A stretch of 64,000 nt of DNA from Fictibacillus nanhaiensis (lineage in GTDB: Bacteria > Bacillota > Bacilli > Bacillales > Fictibacillaceae), in contig NZ_JAMBOD010000006.1 of the NCBI RefSeq assembly GCF_023715445.1, positions 124,001 through 188,000 on the forward strand, given 5' to 3'. Position 1 is the stretch's first letter. Every line of letters begins with the position of its first letter. A model generated the notes under the pieces. That model made no database searches. It was not told where the DNA came from and saw nothing but the letters and a program-made list of their open reading frames with translations. Positions 41,939 through 51,489 of the stretch are shown here, one piece after another. The position numbers and the translations under genes were made by a program.

Positions 41939-43447
41939 TTGGAGTTAGAAAAATTTGTTGATGCTCTTCCGATTCCTTCAATAATTACACCAAAGGAAAT
42001 CTATAAAGGGAAGCCGCTTTATCATGTACGCATGATTGAGACACTGCATAAATTTCATAGAGATTTACCGAACACAAAGGTATGGGGATATAATGGGTTA
42101 GTACCGGGGCCAACATTTAATGTCGAAAGAAATAAGCCTATCTATGTGAGATGGACCAACCATTTACCCACAAAACATTTTTTACCTGTAGATCAAACCA
42201 TTCACGGAGCTCATCACAATCCAGAGGTACGTACTGTTGTACACCTGCACGGAAGTCCATCAGAACCAGCTAGCGATGGTCATCCTGAAGCATGGTTTAC
42301 GAGAAACTTCCAGCAAACAGGTCCTCACTTTATAAAAGAAATCTATCATTATACAAATCGGGAGCGAGCAGCTGCCCTTTGGTATCATGACCATGCACTG
42401 GGAATAACCCGTCTGAATGTGTATGCGGGTCTGTCAGGTCTTTACTTCGTTCGCGATAAACACGAAAGATCACTTCCGCTTCCAAAAGGGAAATACGAGA
42501 TACCGCTTGTCGTACAAGATAAGTCCTTTAACCCAGACGGTTCTCTCCTCTATCCTGATCAGCCTGAAAATCCGTCCCCTGATTTACCATACCCTTCTAT
42601 CGTTCCATCGTTTTTAGGAGATACCATTACAGTTAACGGTAAAGTTTGGCCATATATAAAAGTCGAGCCCCGTAAATACAGATTCCGACTTTTGAACGCT
42701 TCCAATACTCGAACATACAAGTTCCAATTAAGCGACCTGCGTTCTTTCTATTTGATCGGAACGGATGGAGGCCTGCTTGAACGGCCAATTCAAGTAGAAA
42801 GTCTGGATGTTTCACCAGCTGAACGCATCGACATTGTTGTTGATTTCTCAGAATTAATGGGACAAAAAATTAAATTGCAAGATGGTTTTGAATTAGGAAA
42901 CCCAACCGGTGATATCATGGAATTCCAAGTAAGTAAGCCGTTATCTTACCCTGATCACAGCAGGATCCCTTCACATTTAAGTTACTTTGAACCTATTCCA
43001 TTAAACAAAGTAAGAAAGGTAAGACGAATAACATTAAACGACTCACAAGATGAATATGGACGTCTAATGCTTTTATTTGATGATAAAGAATGGATGGACC
43101 CACCAACAGAAACGCCATTACTTAATTCTGTTGAAATCTGGGAGTTAGTCAATCAAACACCTGGCATTCATCCTATTCATGTACATCTGGTTAATTTCCG
43201 GGTTCTTGACCGCTTTGATCAGAATGGAAATTTGTTACCACCTCTTCCAGCTGATTTCGGTTTAAAAGATACTGTCCTTATAGCTGGCGGGGAAACCGTT
43301 CGTATCATCATGAAGTTTCAGCCTTATTGTGGAGATTATGTGTGGCACTGTCACCGGTTAGAACACGAAGATCATGACATGATGCGACCGTTAATAATCA
43401 TACCTTCTCACCATTCCAAACCTTCCAATTCAAACGGACACCATTAA
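41939..43447 (+). CDS. cotA: Spore-coat-type multicopper oxidase (CotA)
   Basis: A 502-residue laccase/bilirubin oxidase-type enzyme that oxidises phenolics with O2; in B. subtilis CotA is an outer spore coat enzyme needed for brown pigment. Copper ligands are visible in order: HLHG (about 105), HDH (about 153), HPIHVH (near 415) and HCHRLEHEDHDMM at the C-terminus, in which the type 1 axial ligand is Met. The N-terminus LEKFVDALPIP is that of CotA. The start is taken as TTG at 41939, ten bases after AAGGAG; the open frame from 41885 has no such site. No signal peptide, as in CotA. Confidence 0.93.
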   Translation: MELEKFVDALPIPSIITPKEIYKGKPLYHVRMIETLHKFHRDLPNTKVWGYNGLVPGPTFNVERNKPIYVRWTNHLPTKHFLPVDQTIHGAHHNPEVRTVVHLHGSPSEPASDGHPEAWFTRNFQQTGPHFIKEIYHYTNRERAAALWYHDHALGITRLNVYAGLSGLYFVRDKHERSLPLPKGKYEIPLVVQDKSFNPDGSLLYPDQPENPSPDLPYPSIVPSFLGDTITVNGKVWPYIKVEPRKYRFRLLNASNTRTYKFQLSDLRSFYLIGTDGGLLERPIQVESLDVSPAERIDIVVDFSELMGQKIKLQDGFELGNPTGDIMEFQVSKPLSYPDHSRIPSHLSYFEPIPLNKVRKVRRITLNDSQDEYGRLMLLFDDKEWMDPPTETPLLNSVEIWELVNQTPGIHPIHVHLVNFRVLDRFDQNGNLLPPLPADFGLKDTVLIAGGETVRIIMKFQPYCGDYVWHCHRLEHEDHDMMRPLIIIPSHHSKPSNSNGHH

Positions 43448-43469
43448 AACTGATTACTTTTATATAAAT

Positions 43470-43511
43470 GTAAAAAGGCAACACCCAATAGGGGCGATTG
43501 CCTTCTTTACT
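43470..43511 (+). terminator. Terminator of cotA
   Basis: Stem AAGGCAA (43475-43481) / TTGCCTT (43498-43504) with an inner CCC/GGG pairing and a CTTT tail; also suited to the convergent gene. Confidence 0.68.
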
Positions 43512-43520
43512 AATTGGACT

Positions 43521-43919
43521 CTATTTTGCATTCTCATCAGGCTGATGGATTCCAAAAATATTTCCTTCTGTATCTATGTAATATCCCTGCCACGCCATTC
43601 CTGGAAGAGCATATTTAGGCATGGCTACCTTGCCACCATGCTCAAGAATTTTAGTTTCTGTTTGATCATAGTCTCCAACGCTCATTGTACACGCATAACC
43701 ATTTAATGCTTGGTTTGCTTGAGGTGGAGGACTTTGACGCTTCATTAGAGCTCCATTGATCCCAGGTTCATTCGCATCACCAGTAACTGCCCCAAAGTAA
43801 GGCATTCCTGCGAACTCGCTCCAATCTTCAAATGACCAGCCGAATACCTCTCCATAAAACTTCTTTGCCCGTTCCATGTCATCTACATGAATTTCAAAAT
43901 GAACTAATCTTCCCATCAT
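43521..43919 (-). CDS. VOC/glyoxalase-family protein
   Basis: A 132-residue single-chain vicinal-oxygen-chelate protein with two beta-alpha-beta modules: LVHFEIHVDDMERAKKFYGEVFGW and AMPKYALPGMAWQGYYIDTEGNIFGIHQ. Members often bind a metal and act on antibiotics, glyoxals or aromatic rings; this branch (PhnB/YdhR-like) has no defined substrate. ATG follows GGAGG by six bases. Single gene, convergent to cotA. Confidence 0.82.
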   Translation of the reverse strand: MMGRLVHFEIHVDDMERAKKFYGEVFGWSFEDWSEFAGMPYFGAVTGDANEPGINGALMKRQSPPPQANQALNGYACTMSVGDYDQTETKILEHGGKVAMPKYALPGMAWQGYYIDTEGNIFGIHQPDENAK

Positions 43920-44027
43920 GAATTACCTCCAATTTTAATAGTCTAATTATTCAGTTAAATTAACCCGCTTCTTTATAATAAACTATTATCATTATGGGTA
44001 CAAAATTTTCCAACTTACCGTTCCACT

Positions 44028-44078
44028 TAAAAAAGGTGCCTGTCCCATTAACCATTAACACACAGGACTGACACCTTA
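44028..44078 (-). terminator. Terminator of the neutral protease gene, of the GGTGYCWGTCC repeat type
   Basis: On the minus strand GGTGTCAGTCC (44075-44065) and GGACAGGCACC (44045-44035) form a hairpin with two mismatches, followed by TTTTTT. The same word family (GTCTGTCCC) occurs in the palindromes at 13276 and 52573. Confidence 0.7.
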
Positions 44079-44103
44079 TTTCTTCAGGATTTTAAATATC
44101 TAA

Positions 44104-45771
44104 TTACTGAATTCCTACCGCATCAAATCCAGATTGAACGGCAGCCTCTTCTTCACTGCCTTCACCATAAAGATCGATTGCAGATTGTACGATGGCCTGT
44201 CGTGCCTCGCTAAAATTGGAATTTGAGGTTAAATACACAGATAAAGCTCGATAATAGATTTTCCCTAGTTTTTCCCTTCCAATTTCTTGACCAATCAGGT
44301 ATGCAGCGTGGTTGGTAATAGAGGAGTTAACATGAACACCGCCATTATCTACATTAAGTGGCATATTATAAAATTCATCCATATGATCAGGATAGACTCC
44401 ACTGCCATACGCTGCTCTTTGCGGATTACTTACGATAACACTGTTTGGATTACTTAAGCTGCGCAATCTTGTTACACCATCCGCCTTAGCAGCTGGCGCC
44501 ATAATGTCCTCACCCATTTCCCAATCACTATCGTCAACGAGTGCACCAAAAACGTCAGCGAAAGATTCGTTCAGTGCTCCAGATTGATTTCGATATGCCA
44601 GGTTCGCAGTATGAGAGATCACACCATGAGTCATTTCATGGGCAGCAACGTCAAGACCGGCTGATAATGGAATGAAAAACTCACCGTCTCCATCTCCATA
44701 GGCCATATAACGCCCATTCCAGAATGCATTATTATAATCGACTCCCATGTGTACATACGAATTAATAGCCATTCCTTCCCCATCTAGAGAATTACGGCCG
44801 TGTTCGTTTAAATAATACTCATAAACCTTCTCAGAATTATAGTGGGCATCAACAGCAGCTCGATCATAGTCGCTTATAAAGGCAGCAGAGTTCCCCATAT
44901 ATAGAGTGTCGTTACTGGAATCCCAATCACTTGTAGCATCATACGTGAAAATCCCTTCAAGATTTTCATGAGAGTAATCTGCTAAAGCAAACTTCGTTCC
45001 AGAGTTCTCTTCCTTCACTCGGGTAATATGTAATTCCCTGTGGTCACCATGTACACCTTTTCCAGAACCTGTTTGTGTTTTATGTTCATCCGCATGCATC
45101 AAACCATTAAACTTATCAATCACTTTCCCTGACTTTGCATCCACGTACACAAACCAGTTTCCCGGTTCATCACCCATGAAGTTAACATTCACTTTATAAG
45201 CTGTATGATTTTTCTTTTCAAAAGGATAGACGACAAACTCAGCAGTTGGCTCATATGTCAGCTCTTCTGGAGCGTTAACAGATGATAATGCAGCTTGAAG
45301 TGCTGCTTCCCTGCTGATGGAAGCAGTTGTATCCACTGCCTCAAAGGCAAGAGTCTGATTTGTTCTCCCGTTCACAGATACTAATTCATGGTTCTTATTA
45401 AAATGTGCAATAACCTCAGATCCTTCTACGTTCACTCCATTGATGGCTTGAGTAAAGCGGACATGAGTCATACCAAGTTCATCTTTTTGTATACTTTTCA
45501 CTTTTAAATGTTTGTCCGGATTTTTAATTCCGGTTTTATCTTCGTTTTTCTTCAAATAATTTAAGGCATTGGAAGAGCTGCTAGAAGAGAACTTCTCTGC
45601 AACTTTCTCCTTCACAAAAAAAGGAACACTTGCTTTCTCATTCCACTCTTTAGAAGCTTGTACACTACTAATCTCACTTGAATTAACGGGCTGTGCAAAA
45701 ACATTCACTGGAATAGAACCTACTAACAACGCTGACGACAGAAGTACAGGTGCAATAAGCTTTTTCTTCAC
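44104..45771 (-). CDS. npr: Secreted neutral metalloprotease (bacillolysin, M4 family)
   Basis: A 555-residue thermolysin-type zinc endopeptidase made as a pre-pro-enzyme. It has a signal peptide (about 1-27, ending VFAQ), an FTP and PepSY propeptide (about 55-235), and a mature M4 domain with HEMTH (zinc ligands and catalytic Glu, about 379-383), the third zinc ligand Glu in GALNESFADVFG, and the C-terminal catalytic His in NGGVHVNSSITNHAAYL. Start is GTG at 45771, nine bases after GGAGG. Single gene ended by a hairpin. In B. subtilis such genes are growth-phase regulated (DegU, ScoC); no site was identified here. Confidence 0.94.
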   Translation of the reverse strand: MKKKLIAPVLLSSALLVGSIPVNVFAQPVNSSEISSVQASKEWNEKASVPFFVKEKVAEKFSSSSSSNALNYLKKNEDKTGIKNPDKHLKVKSIQKDELGMTHVRFTQAINGVNVEGSEVIAHFNKNHELVSVNGRTNQTLAFEAVDTTASISREAALQAALSSVNAPEELTYEPTAEFVVYPFEKKNHTAYKVNVNFMGDEPGNWFVYVDAKSGKVIDKFNGLMHADEHKTQTGSGKGVHGDHRELHITRVKEENSGTKFALADYSHENLEGIFTYDATSDWDSSNDTLYMGNSAAFISDYDRAAVDAHYNSEKVYEYYLNEHGRNSLDGEGMAINSYVHMGVDYNNAFWNGRYMAYGDGDGEFFIPLSAGLDVAAHEMTHGVISHTANLAYRNQSGALNESFADVFGALVDDSDWEMGEDIMAPAAKADGVTRLRSLSNPNSVIVSNPQRAAYGSGVYPDHMDEFYNMPLNVDNGGVHVNSSITNHAAYLIGQEIGREKLGKIYYRALSVYLTSNSNFSEARQAIVQSAIDLYGEGSEEEAAVQSGFDAVGIQ

Positions 45772-45962
45772 TACTTAATACCTCCTATTAATTGGATGAT
45801 TTAATTATAGAGAATAACGAGTCTATTTAAATGAATAATAAGAATTATCTTAATTTTATAAATAGTAAAAATTAAAGTTAATTAATAGGTTTTCATAGGT
45901 AGAATCTACCAATAGAAAAAGTAAAGATCGTATAAAATGAGAACTGAATGCAGGCCCGATAT

Positions 45963-46013
45963 CATAAAAAAAGAAGGAGTCTGCAGGCTTTTGCTCCGCT
46001 TTCTCCTTCTTTA
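45963..46013 (-). terminator. Terminator of a vanished minus-strand gene
   Basis: A long hairpin with perfect arms AAAGAAGGAG (45970-45979) / CTCCTTCTTT (46003-46012) and T run on the minus strand. The only thing before it is the rlmCD remnant at 46057. Confidence 0.72.
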
Positions 46014-46056
46014 TTTATTCTGACTTTATTTTAGTAAGTGTGTATTACGGTCTATA

Positions 46057-46114
46057 TTACTTTAGCACCAACTTTGCTACACATTCTACGTGTATGGAGT
46101 GTATGTGGCAACAT
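46057..46114 (-). pseudogene. C-terminal remnant of an RlmCD/RumA-type methyltransferase gene
   Basis: On the minus strand, 46092-46057 reads HVECVAKLVLK followed by TAA. Just before it, in another frame, ATG-TTG-CCA-CAT-ACA gives MLPHT. Together they match the well conserved end of RlmCD proteins (DMFPHTxHVECVAKL) with a frameshift between. The intact homologue at 47863 ends [16 protein letters not shown], so this was a separate paralogue and not a recent duplicate. Upstream nothing more is readable. Confidence 0.6.
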
Positions 46115-46227
46115 ATAGGTGGTGAGAAAACAGTCTTTATCAAAAAAGTTGCCGGCTGTAATGGAACTTGATGCTAATAAAATAAGTACACATGAATTTT
46201 TCTAACTTTTTGAGAATTACATCATTT

Positions 46228-47205
46228 TCACTGTCCAGTCCCATAAATAATCTTCTCAAAGTTGTCAAGCAATGCACGCACTTCATCTGTTGATTTCGTG
46301 TTCATCAATTGATTTCGTAATTCAGCAGCTCCAGGGAATCCTTTGACATAGATTTTGAAAAAACGATGAAGGCCTGTGATTGAACGCGGTACTGCTTCCG
46401 CATATTGATCCTGAAGGTCAAGCTGAAGTCTTAAAAGATCAAGGTATTCTTTACTGCTGTGCTCTTTTGGCTCTTTTTCAAAAGCAAAAGGATTTTTAAA
46501 AATCCCTCGCCCGATCATTACGCCATCAATACCATATTGTTCAGCAAGCTGCAGCCCAACTTGACGGTCAGGGATGTCTCCATTTATTGTTAGCAGCGTA
46601 TCTGGTGCGATACGATCACGTAATTTTTTTATTTCGGGGATAAGCTCCCAATGCGCATCTACTTGGCTCATTTCCTCTCTTGTGCGTAAATGAATAGAAA
46701 GGTTCGCAATATCCTGTTTTAAAATATGCGTAAGCCACTCCTCCCATTCATTTACCTCCTTGTAGCCAAGTCGTGTTTTCACGCTGACAGGCAGTCCGCC
46801 CGCTTTTGCTGCTTGAATAAGTTCTGCCGCAACGTCTGGACGCAGAATAAGGCCACTCCCTTTCCCTCTTGAAGCGACATTTGGTACAGGGCAGCCCATA
46901 TTTATATCAATGCCTTTAAATCCCATCTCTTTCATGCCAATACTCATTTGGCGGAAGTATTCTGGATTATCACCCCAAATATGTGCCACCATCGGCTGTT
47001 CATCTTCTGTAAACGTCAAACGGCCGCGGACACTTTTCATGCCCTCCGGATGACAATAGCTATCCGAGTTTGTAAACTCTGTGAAAAATACATCCGGCCG
47101 ACCGGCTGCACTTACTACATGACGAAAAACAACATCTGTCACATCTTCCATTGGTGCAAGTACAAAAAATGGACGCGGTAAATCACGCCAAAAATTATCT
47201 ATCAT
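46228..47205 (-). CDS. tRNA-dihydrouridine synthase
   Basis: Reduces uridines in the tRNA D-loop with FMN and NADPH. The 325-residue TIM-barrel protein has the family start [11 protein letters not shown] (about 14-24), [10 protein letters not shown], the signature [20 protein letters not shown] (about 112-131) whose Cys is the catalytic acid, and [11 protein letters not shown] (about 240-250). The sequence resembles the DusC/DusA-like branch more than Bacillus Dus1/Dus2. ATG at 47205 gives a normal N-terminus; the frame open to 47271 is not supported. The ribosome binding site (GAGAGGA) lies rather far, about 12 bases away. Confidence 0.88.
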   Translation of the reverse strand: MIDNFWRDLPRPFFVLAPMEDVTDVVFRHVVSAAGRPDVFFTEFTNSDSYCHPEGMKSVRGRLTFTEDEQPMVAHIWGDNPEYFRQMSIGMKEMGFKGIDINMGCPVPNVASRGKGSGLILRPDVAAELIQAAKAGGLPVSVKTRLGYKEVNEWEEWLTHILKQDIANLSIHLRTREEMSQVDAHWELIPEIKKLRDRIAPDTLLTINGDIPDRQVGLQLAEQYGIDGVMIGRGIFKNPFAFEKEPKEHSSKEYLDLLRLQLDLQDQYAEAVPRSITGLHRFFKIYVKGFPGAAELRNQLMNTKSTDEVRALLDNFEKIIYGTGQ

Positions 47206-47491
47206 TTTATGTTCAAATCCTCTCACTATGAATACAACTTCAAAATATCGGTAAAAAATATTCTTTAACACTTATATCATGACCGCTAACTAATTATCAA
47301 ACACTGTACATTTATAATTTATGGAAAATTATGATACAGAGCGAAATGTTTATTTGGTTCTGAATGGTATTTTCACAAACAAAAAAGCAGAGGATATAGA
47401 ATTTTTCTATCTGAGCTCTTTCCTATTATACTAACTTCAAATACACGACTGCTTCACACCTATTTACTTTTTTGTAATAAAGAAATAAAAG

Positions 47492-47529
47492 TAAACAAAA
47501 AAGCCTCATCCACCAAGGAATAAGGCTCT
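47492..47529 (-). terminator. Second hairpin downstream of rlmCD
   Basis: Stem AGCCTCATC (47502-47510) / GAATAAGGCT (47518-47527) with a T run on the minus strand. It lies left of an irregular repeat region. Confidence 0.6.
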
Positions 47530-47596
47530 TACAATTATGATGGACATCGCTAAAATTCCCTACCGATTTCACCCCACTCAAACCCGCATTCCTTCG

Positions 47597-47700
47597 TTCG
47601 CTGTCATAATAAAGGTTTCGCATAACTCCCGCTTTTTACCCTTTTTCACCTCAAAAATTCACTTTTCCACGCTCTTTTTTCACGCTTTCTTTCACGCCTT
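47597..47700. repeat. Irregular repeat of TTCRC words in the rlmCD downstream gap
   Basis: TTCGC or TTCAC words recur at about 47597, 47617, 47645, 47658, 47679 and 47691. The right part steps by about 12-13 and the left by 20, so the phasing is poor compared with the other arrays. It may be a decayed array. The rest of the 47206-47862 gap shows only hairpins. Confidence 0.4.
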
Positions 47701-47732
47701 TTCTCGAATTAGAATAAAGTTTTCCGAGGCTA

Positions 47733-47768
47733 CAAAAAGAAGAAAGGCTTATCCCGTTAAGGATAGCC
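47733..47768 (-). terminator. Terminator of rlmCD
   Basis: Stem GGCTTATCC (47746-47754) / GGATAGCC (47761-47768), then TTTCTTCTTTTT on the minus strand. Confidence 0.72.
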
Positions 47769-47862
47769 CTGCTTTTCTCACGCTTTTTTACGAAATCTTT
47801 TTTCTCACTTGAAGGAGAAATCGGAAAGGTTTATTGTGTGATCGGTGAAAATTATTGGTTAG

Positions 47863-49242
47863 TTACAATGAGAGGACAAGTTTCGCAACTGCCTCACAAT
47901 GCGTAGTCTGCGGAAACATATCCACTGGCTGGACTTCCACTGTTTTAAACCCGCCGTCTTCCAGCAGCCGGAGATCGCGTGCCAATGTTGCTGGGTTACA
48001 GCTAACATATACAACACGTTGTGGTTTCATATCAATGATTGTTTTTAATAGTTCTTCGTCGCAGCCTTTTCTTGGGGGATCAACCACGATCACTTCTGGT
48101 GTGATACCTTGCTTTTTCCACTCTGGAATGACATCTTCTGATTTTCCTACTGCGAACTCTGCATTTGTGATGTTGTTTAATTCTGCGTTTCGTCTAGCAT
48201 CTTCAATGGCTTCTGGTACAATTTCAACTCCGTATACTTTTTTCGCTTTTTGAGCTAAGAAAAGTGAGATTGTGCCGATCCCACAATACGCATCTATTAC
48301 GGTTTCGTCACCGTTCAGCTCAGCGTATTTTAACGCTTGATCGTATAGTACTTTCGTTTGATCCGGATTGATTTGATAGAAAGATCGTGCAGAGATCGCA
48401 AACTTAATGTCACCGATGTAATCGTAGATATACTCAGCACCCCATAAAACTCGTGTTTCGTCACCAAAAATTACGTTCGTACGCTTAGAGTTTATGTTTT
48501 GCACGATTGATTTAATCTCTGGTAGTGCTGCTGTTATATCTTCGATGATTTTTTTACGCTGCGGTAGATCCTTACCGTTTGTCACTAAGACAATCATCAA
48601 ATCGCCAGTGGTCTTCCCGTAACGTGCGATGATATGGCGGAGAATGCCTTTGTGTTTTTGTTCATCATAGGCTGTAATGTTGTACTTGTTTACGATCTCT
48701 TTTACAGCTTGAACGGCGTCATCGTTCGTATCGCCTGTAATGATGCAGCTGTCCATTTCTACGATTTCGTGGCTGCGTTTTTGATAAAATCCTGTAATGA
48801 TGCGGCCGTCTCGCTCCCCAACAGGTACTTGTGCTTTGTTACGGTAGCGCCAAGGTTCTTCACCCATGCCAAGCGTGGGTAATACAGGAACTCCCTCAAG
48901 TTTGCCGATTCGTGTAAGTACGTCTTCTACTTGTTTGCGTTTATATTCTAACTGACCTTCATAAGATAAATGCTGGAGCTGACAGCCTCCACACCATTTA
49001 TAGATTGGGCATGGTGGTTCAACACGCTCTGGACTGGCTTCAATAAGTTCTTCTAACCGTCCAAATCCGAATCCTTTCTTCACGCCAATAACCTTTACCA
49101 TTGCACGCTCTCCCGGCAAGGTATTCGGTACAAACAAAGTAAACCCATTAACGCGCGCTACTCCTGCACCTTCATGGGTTAAATCTACGATATCCACTTC
49201 ATAACTCTCATTTTTATGAACAGGCAAATCAGCCTTTGTCAT
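47863..49242 (-). CDS. rlmCD: 23S rRNA (uracil-5-)-methyltransferase RlmCD type
   Basis: Methylates U747 and U1939 (E. coli numbering) of 23S rRNA in Gram-positive bacteria with one enzyme (family knowledge). The 459-residue protein has an N-terminal TRAM domain (about 8-62), an iron-sulfur cluster motif [12 protein letters not shown] (about 75-86), and a methyltransferase domain with [25 protein letters not shown], and the catalytic loop [16 protein letters not shown] at 49242 is eight bases after AAAGGA. dgkB lies nearby upstream as in B. subtilis (yerQ-yefA), but here a protease and a methyltransferase gene are placed between them. Confidence 0.92.
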   Translation of the reverse strand: MTKADLPVHKNESYEVDIVDLTHEGAGVARVNGFTLFVPNTLPGERAMVKVIGVKKGFGFGRLEELIEASPERVEPPCPIYKWCGGCQLQHLSYEGQLEYKRKQVEDVLTRIGKLEGVPVLPTLGMGEEPWRYRNKAQVPVGERDGRIITGFYQKRSHEIVEMDSCIITGDTNDDAVQAVKEIVNKYNITAYDEQKHKGILRHIIARYGKTTGDLMIVLVTNGKDLPQRKKIIEDITAALPEIKSIVQNINSKRTNVIFGDETRVLWGAEYIYDYIGDIKFAISARSFYQINPDQTKVLYDQALKYAELNGDETVIDAYCGIGTISLFLAQKAKKVYGVEIVPEAIEDARRNAELNNITNAEFAVGKSEDVIPEWKKQGITPEVIVVDPPRKGCDEELLKTIIDMKPQRVVYVSCNPATLARDLRLLEDGGFKTVEVQPVDMFPQTTHCEAVAKLVLSL

Positions 49243-49314
49243 TTTCATCGTCCTTTTTTCCATTATGCTTTTCTGATTGTAGCATAACTGCTCATGGACA
49301 CCAAATGGCAATAT

Positions 49315-49347
49315 AAAAAGAACAGACCTAAAAGTTCAGGTCTGTTC
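49315..49347 (-). terminator. Terminator of the S8 protease gene
   Basis: Perfect stem GAACAGACCT (49320-49329) / AGGTCTGTTC (49338-49347), TTTTT on the minus strand. Confidence 0.85.
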
Positions 49348-49354
49348 CCCGTTA

Positions 49355-50682
49355 TTAATTACCCGCTGCTTTTACAGCCTCATACGCATTCACGTATCCT
49401 GCTCCAACTTCATGGAACTTGTAGCCTGCCATTGGATCAGCTGTTGATTCGAGCAATTGAAGAACTTGATCAGGCTGTAAGCTCGGATTCGCTTCAAGCA
49501 TCAATGCCGCCACACCCGAAATGTGCGGAGTAGCCATACTTGTACCGCTTGCTGTAGTGTAGTTTGCAAGATGCTCCGGTGCAATATATTCAGCATCTGT
49601 TACCGAGCCAAGAGTGTTCATCACTACTCCAGTTTTAGATTTTGTAGAAATGATATCAACACCTGGTGCTGTAATATCAGGGTGAAGCAAGTTATCTCCT
49701 TCTACTCCACGGGATGAGAAGTCTGCAAGCTGCTTGTCCTTTGTTCCGGCAGCAACTGAAATGACCCAAGGAGCTGCTGAATATGGATTTAACGTGTTGT
49801 CGTCAGGCCCTTCATTACCCGCCGCAAACGTTACGACCATCCCAGCGTCATGTGCCTTTTTACTCGCTATGTTGATTGGATCATTTGCTGAGTAATCACC
49901 TGTTGTTCCCCAGCTGTTTGAGATTACGTCAATACCGTACTCTTCTTGATTTTCAATCGCATAATTAAAAGCTTCTAGCGCCCAAAAGATGTTGATTCCT
50001 TCTCCTGTACTAAGACCCACTAGCTTTGCATCTGGTGCGACACCTGTATACAATCCTTCACTCGCTGTTCCAAGTCCTGCAATGGTTCCTGCAACGTGAG
50101 TTCCGTGACCAGATGATGTATCTGTGTTTTGAACATTTTCAAGGTAAAGCGGTTCATTTGAGAACAGATCTCCCGCTAAGAATTTTACGTTTTGAATGAC
50201 TTTTTCTTCGCCGAACGGCAGATCTGGATGTGTCGCATCAATTCCGCTGTCGATAATGGCTACCGTCGTACCTTTCCCTGTATAACCTAACTCATTCCAC
50301 ACGCGCTCAGCTCCGATTAACTTGCGGCTGTCTTTCATTAAGAAGTTTAAATCTTTATTGTGGTAAACAGAAACGGCATTTAAGCTGCTTGAGAGCAATG
50401 ATGTAATCTCAAGTTTCGTTCCTTTAACAGCAACCATTGGCAGTTCGCTGAACGTTTTTGTTTCTAAGCCCAGATTTTTCAAAGCTGTCACATCCGATGA
50501 ACTCGGCAGTGATTCATACGTAACTACCGCTTCCACCAATGCGTTAGATGTAATATCACTCAATACCTTTGTAAGTTCTGTATCCACTTCTATTCCAGCA
50601 ACTGCCTTGGCATTTTGCTGAGGCAAGAAAAAGGCGCAGCTAACATAACTGTTAAACACAACGATAAAAACTTCTTCATCAT
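49355..50682 (-). CDS. Secreted subtilisin-like S8 protease, signal peptide interrupted by a frameshift
   Basis: The protease body is complete: catalytic Asp in VAIIDSGIDATHPD, His in GHGTHVAGT, Asn in AAGNEGPDD, and Ser in SGTSMATPHISG. An I9-like propeptide region precedes it. A good start (GGAGG, then ATG-ATG at 50682-50677) encodes a signal peptide beginning MMKKFLSLCLTVMLAAPF, but this frame is lost at a run of five T (minus strand, 50632-50628). With six T it would read on as LPQQNAKAVAG into the protease. The protease frame alone extends to 50755 but has no signal peptide. So it is a pseudogene, a switchable gene or an assembly error. Confidence 0.82.
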
Positions 50683-50784
50683 CAAACCCCTCCGCTTTCC
50701 ATTTTATGAATTGTTTTAATTTTCTAACATAATATTGGATGGGGCAATCATGCAAAGGGGATAATTCTTATTACTGCAAATGGA

Positions 50785-51414
50785 CTAAACTGATATATCG
50801 TTAGTTGTACGACTATCTCGTGCTACGATAATGGTATACAGTCCGTTTAGCGTTTTATATTCTTTTGTTATATCGATGGGAAGTGCATTTTTGATTTTAT
50901 AAAAATCTCGGTTAATATCCGTTCCGATCGCTGATGTTACCTTATTTAGCAGTCTTCTTATAAGATTTGGATGGCTATATGAATCTATGAATTTATCAAA
51001 AATTAATATAGTACCTTCTGGGGCTAAATAGTTAAAACTTTTCTCTAGTACTTTTTCAGGATGCTCGACAACACTTAAGATTAAGTTCAACACAATAATA
51101 TCGAACTTTTGATTTTGAAAATCCATTTCTTCGGCGTTCATTTGCAAAAGAGTGATGTTTCTTCCATTCTTCTTTCTCTCTGCAATTTTTAACATGTCTT
51201 CTGATAGATCCATTCCTGTAATGGCATTCCTTTTTGGGAGAAATGAAAAATCCTCGCCTGTTCCCACTCCAACGAGCAGTAGAGAATGACCTGGTTTAAC
51301 TTCTATTTCAGATAAAGCTTGTTGCCGGGCTTTCCGAAAAAGACGATTACCCATGAATTTATCGTAAAATGGAGCAATCCTTTTATATTTTTTAATAGTT
51401 GAGTTGTTTTTCAT
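50785..51414 (-). CDS. Class I SAM-dependent methyltransferase
   Basis: A 209-residue methyltransferase of the UbiE/phospholipid type: IAPFYDKFMGNRLFRK at the N-terminus, motif I LLLVGVGTGEDFSFL (about 41-55), acidic ribose contact GMDLSEDML, and IIVLNLILSVVEHPEKVL. YDKF-type starts are common in methyltransferases acting on lipids or quinones, but the substrate is not known. ATG is nine bases after GGGGG. It lies between dgkB and the S8 protease on the same strand. Confidence 0.82.
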   Translation of the reverse strand: MKNNSTIKKYKRIAPFYDKFMGNRLFRKARQQALSEIEVKPGHSLLLVGVGTGEDFSFLPKRNAITGMDLSEDMLKIAERKKNGRNITLLQMNAEEMDFQNQKFDIIVLNLILSVVEHPEKVLEKSFNYLAPEGTILIFDKFIDSYSHPNLIRRLLNKVTSAIGTDINRDFYKIKNALPIDITKEYKTLNGLYTIIVARDSRTTNDISV

Positions 51415-51429
51415 ATTTAAATTCCCCCT

Positions 51430-51473
51430 ATAAAAAAAAAGAACACCTAAAAGCTTAAATGCTTAGGTGTTCC
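51430..51473 (-). terminator. Terminator of dgkB
   Basis: Stem GAACACCTAA plus GC (51441-51454) / GCTTAGGTGTTC (51461-51472), run of T on the minus strand. Confidence 0.83.
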
Positions 51474-51489
51474 ATCTCGTTAGCTTATA

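Noticed and set aside
47537-47812. 91-residue plus-strand open frame downstream of rlmCD
   Set aside because: It is made of the TTCAC-type repeat words and a terminator arm and has no family similarity that I can see.
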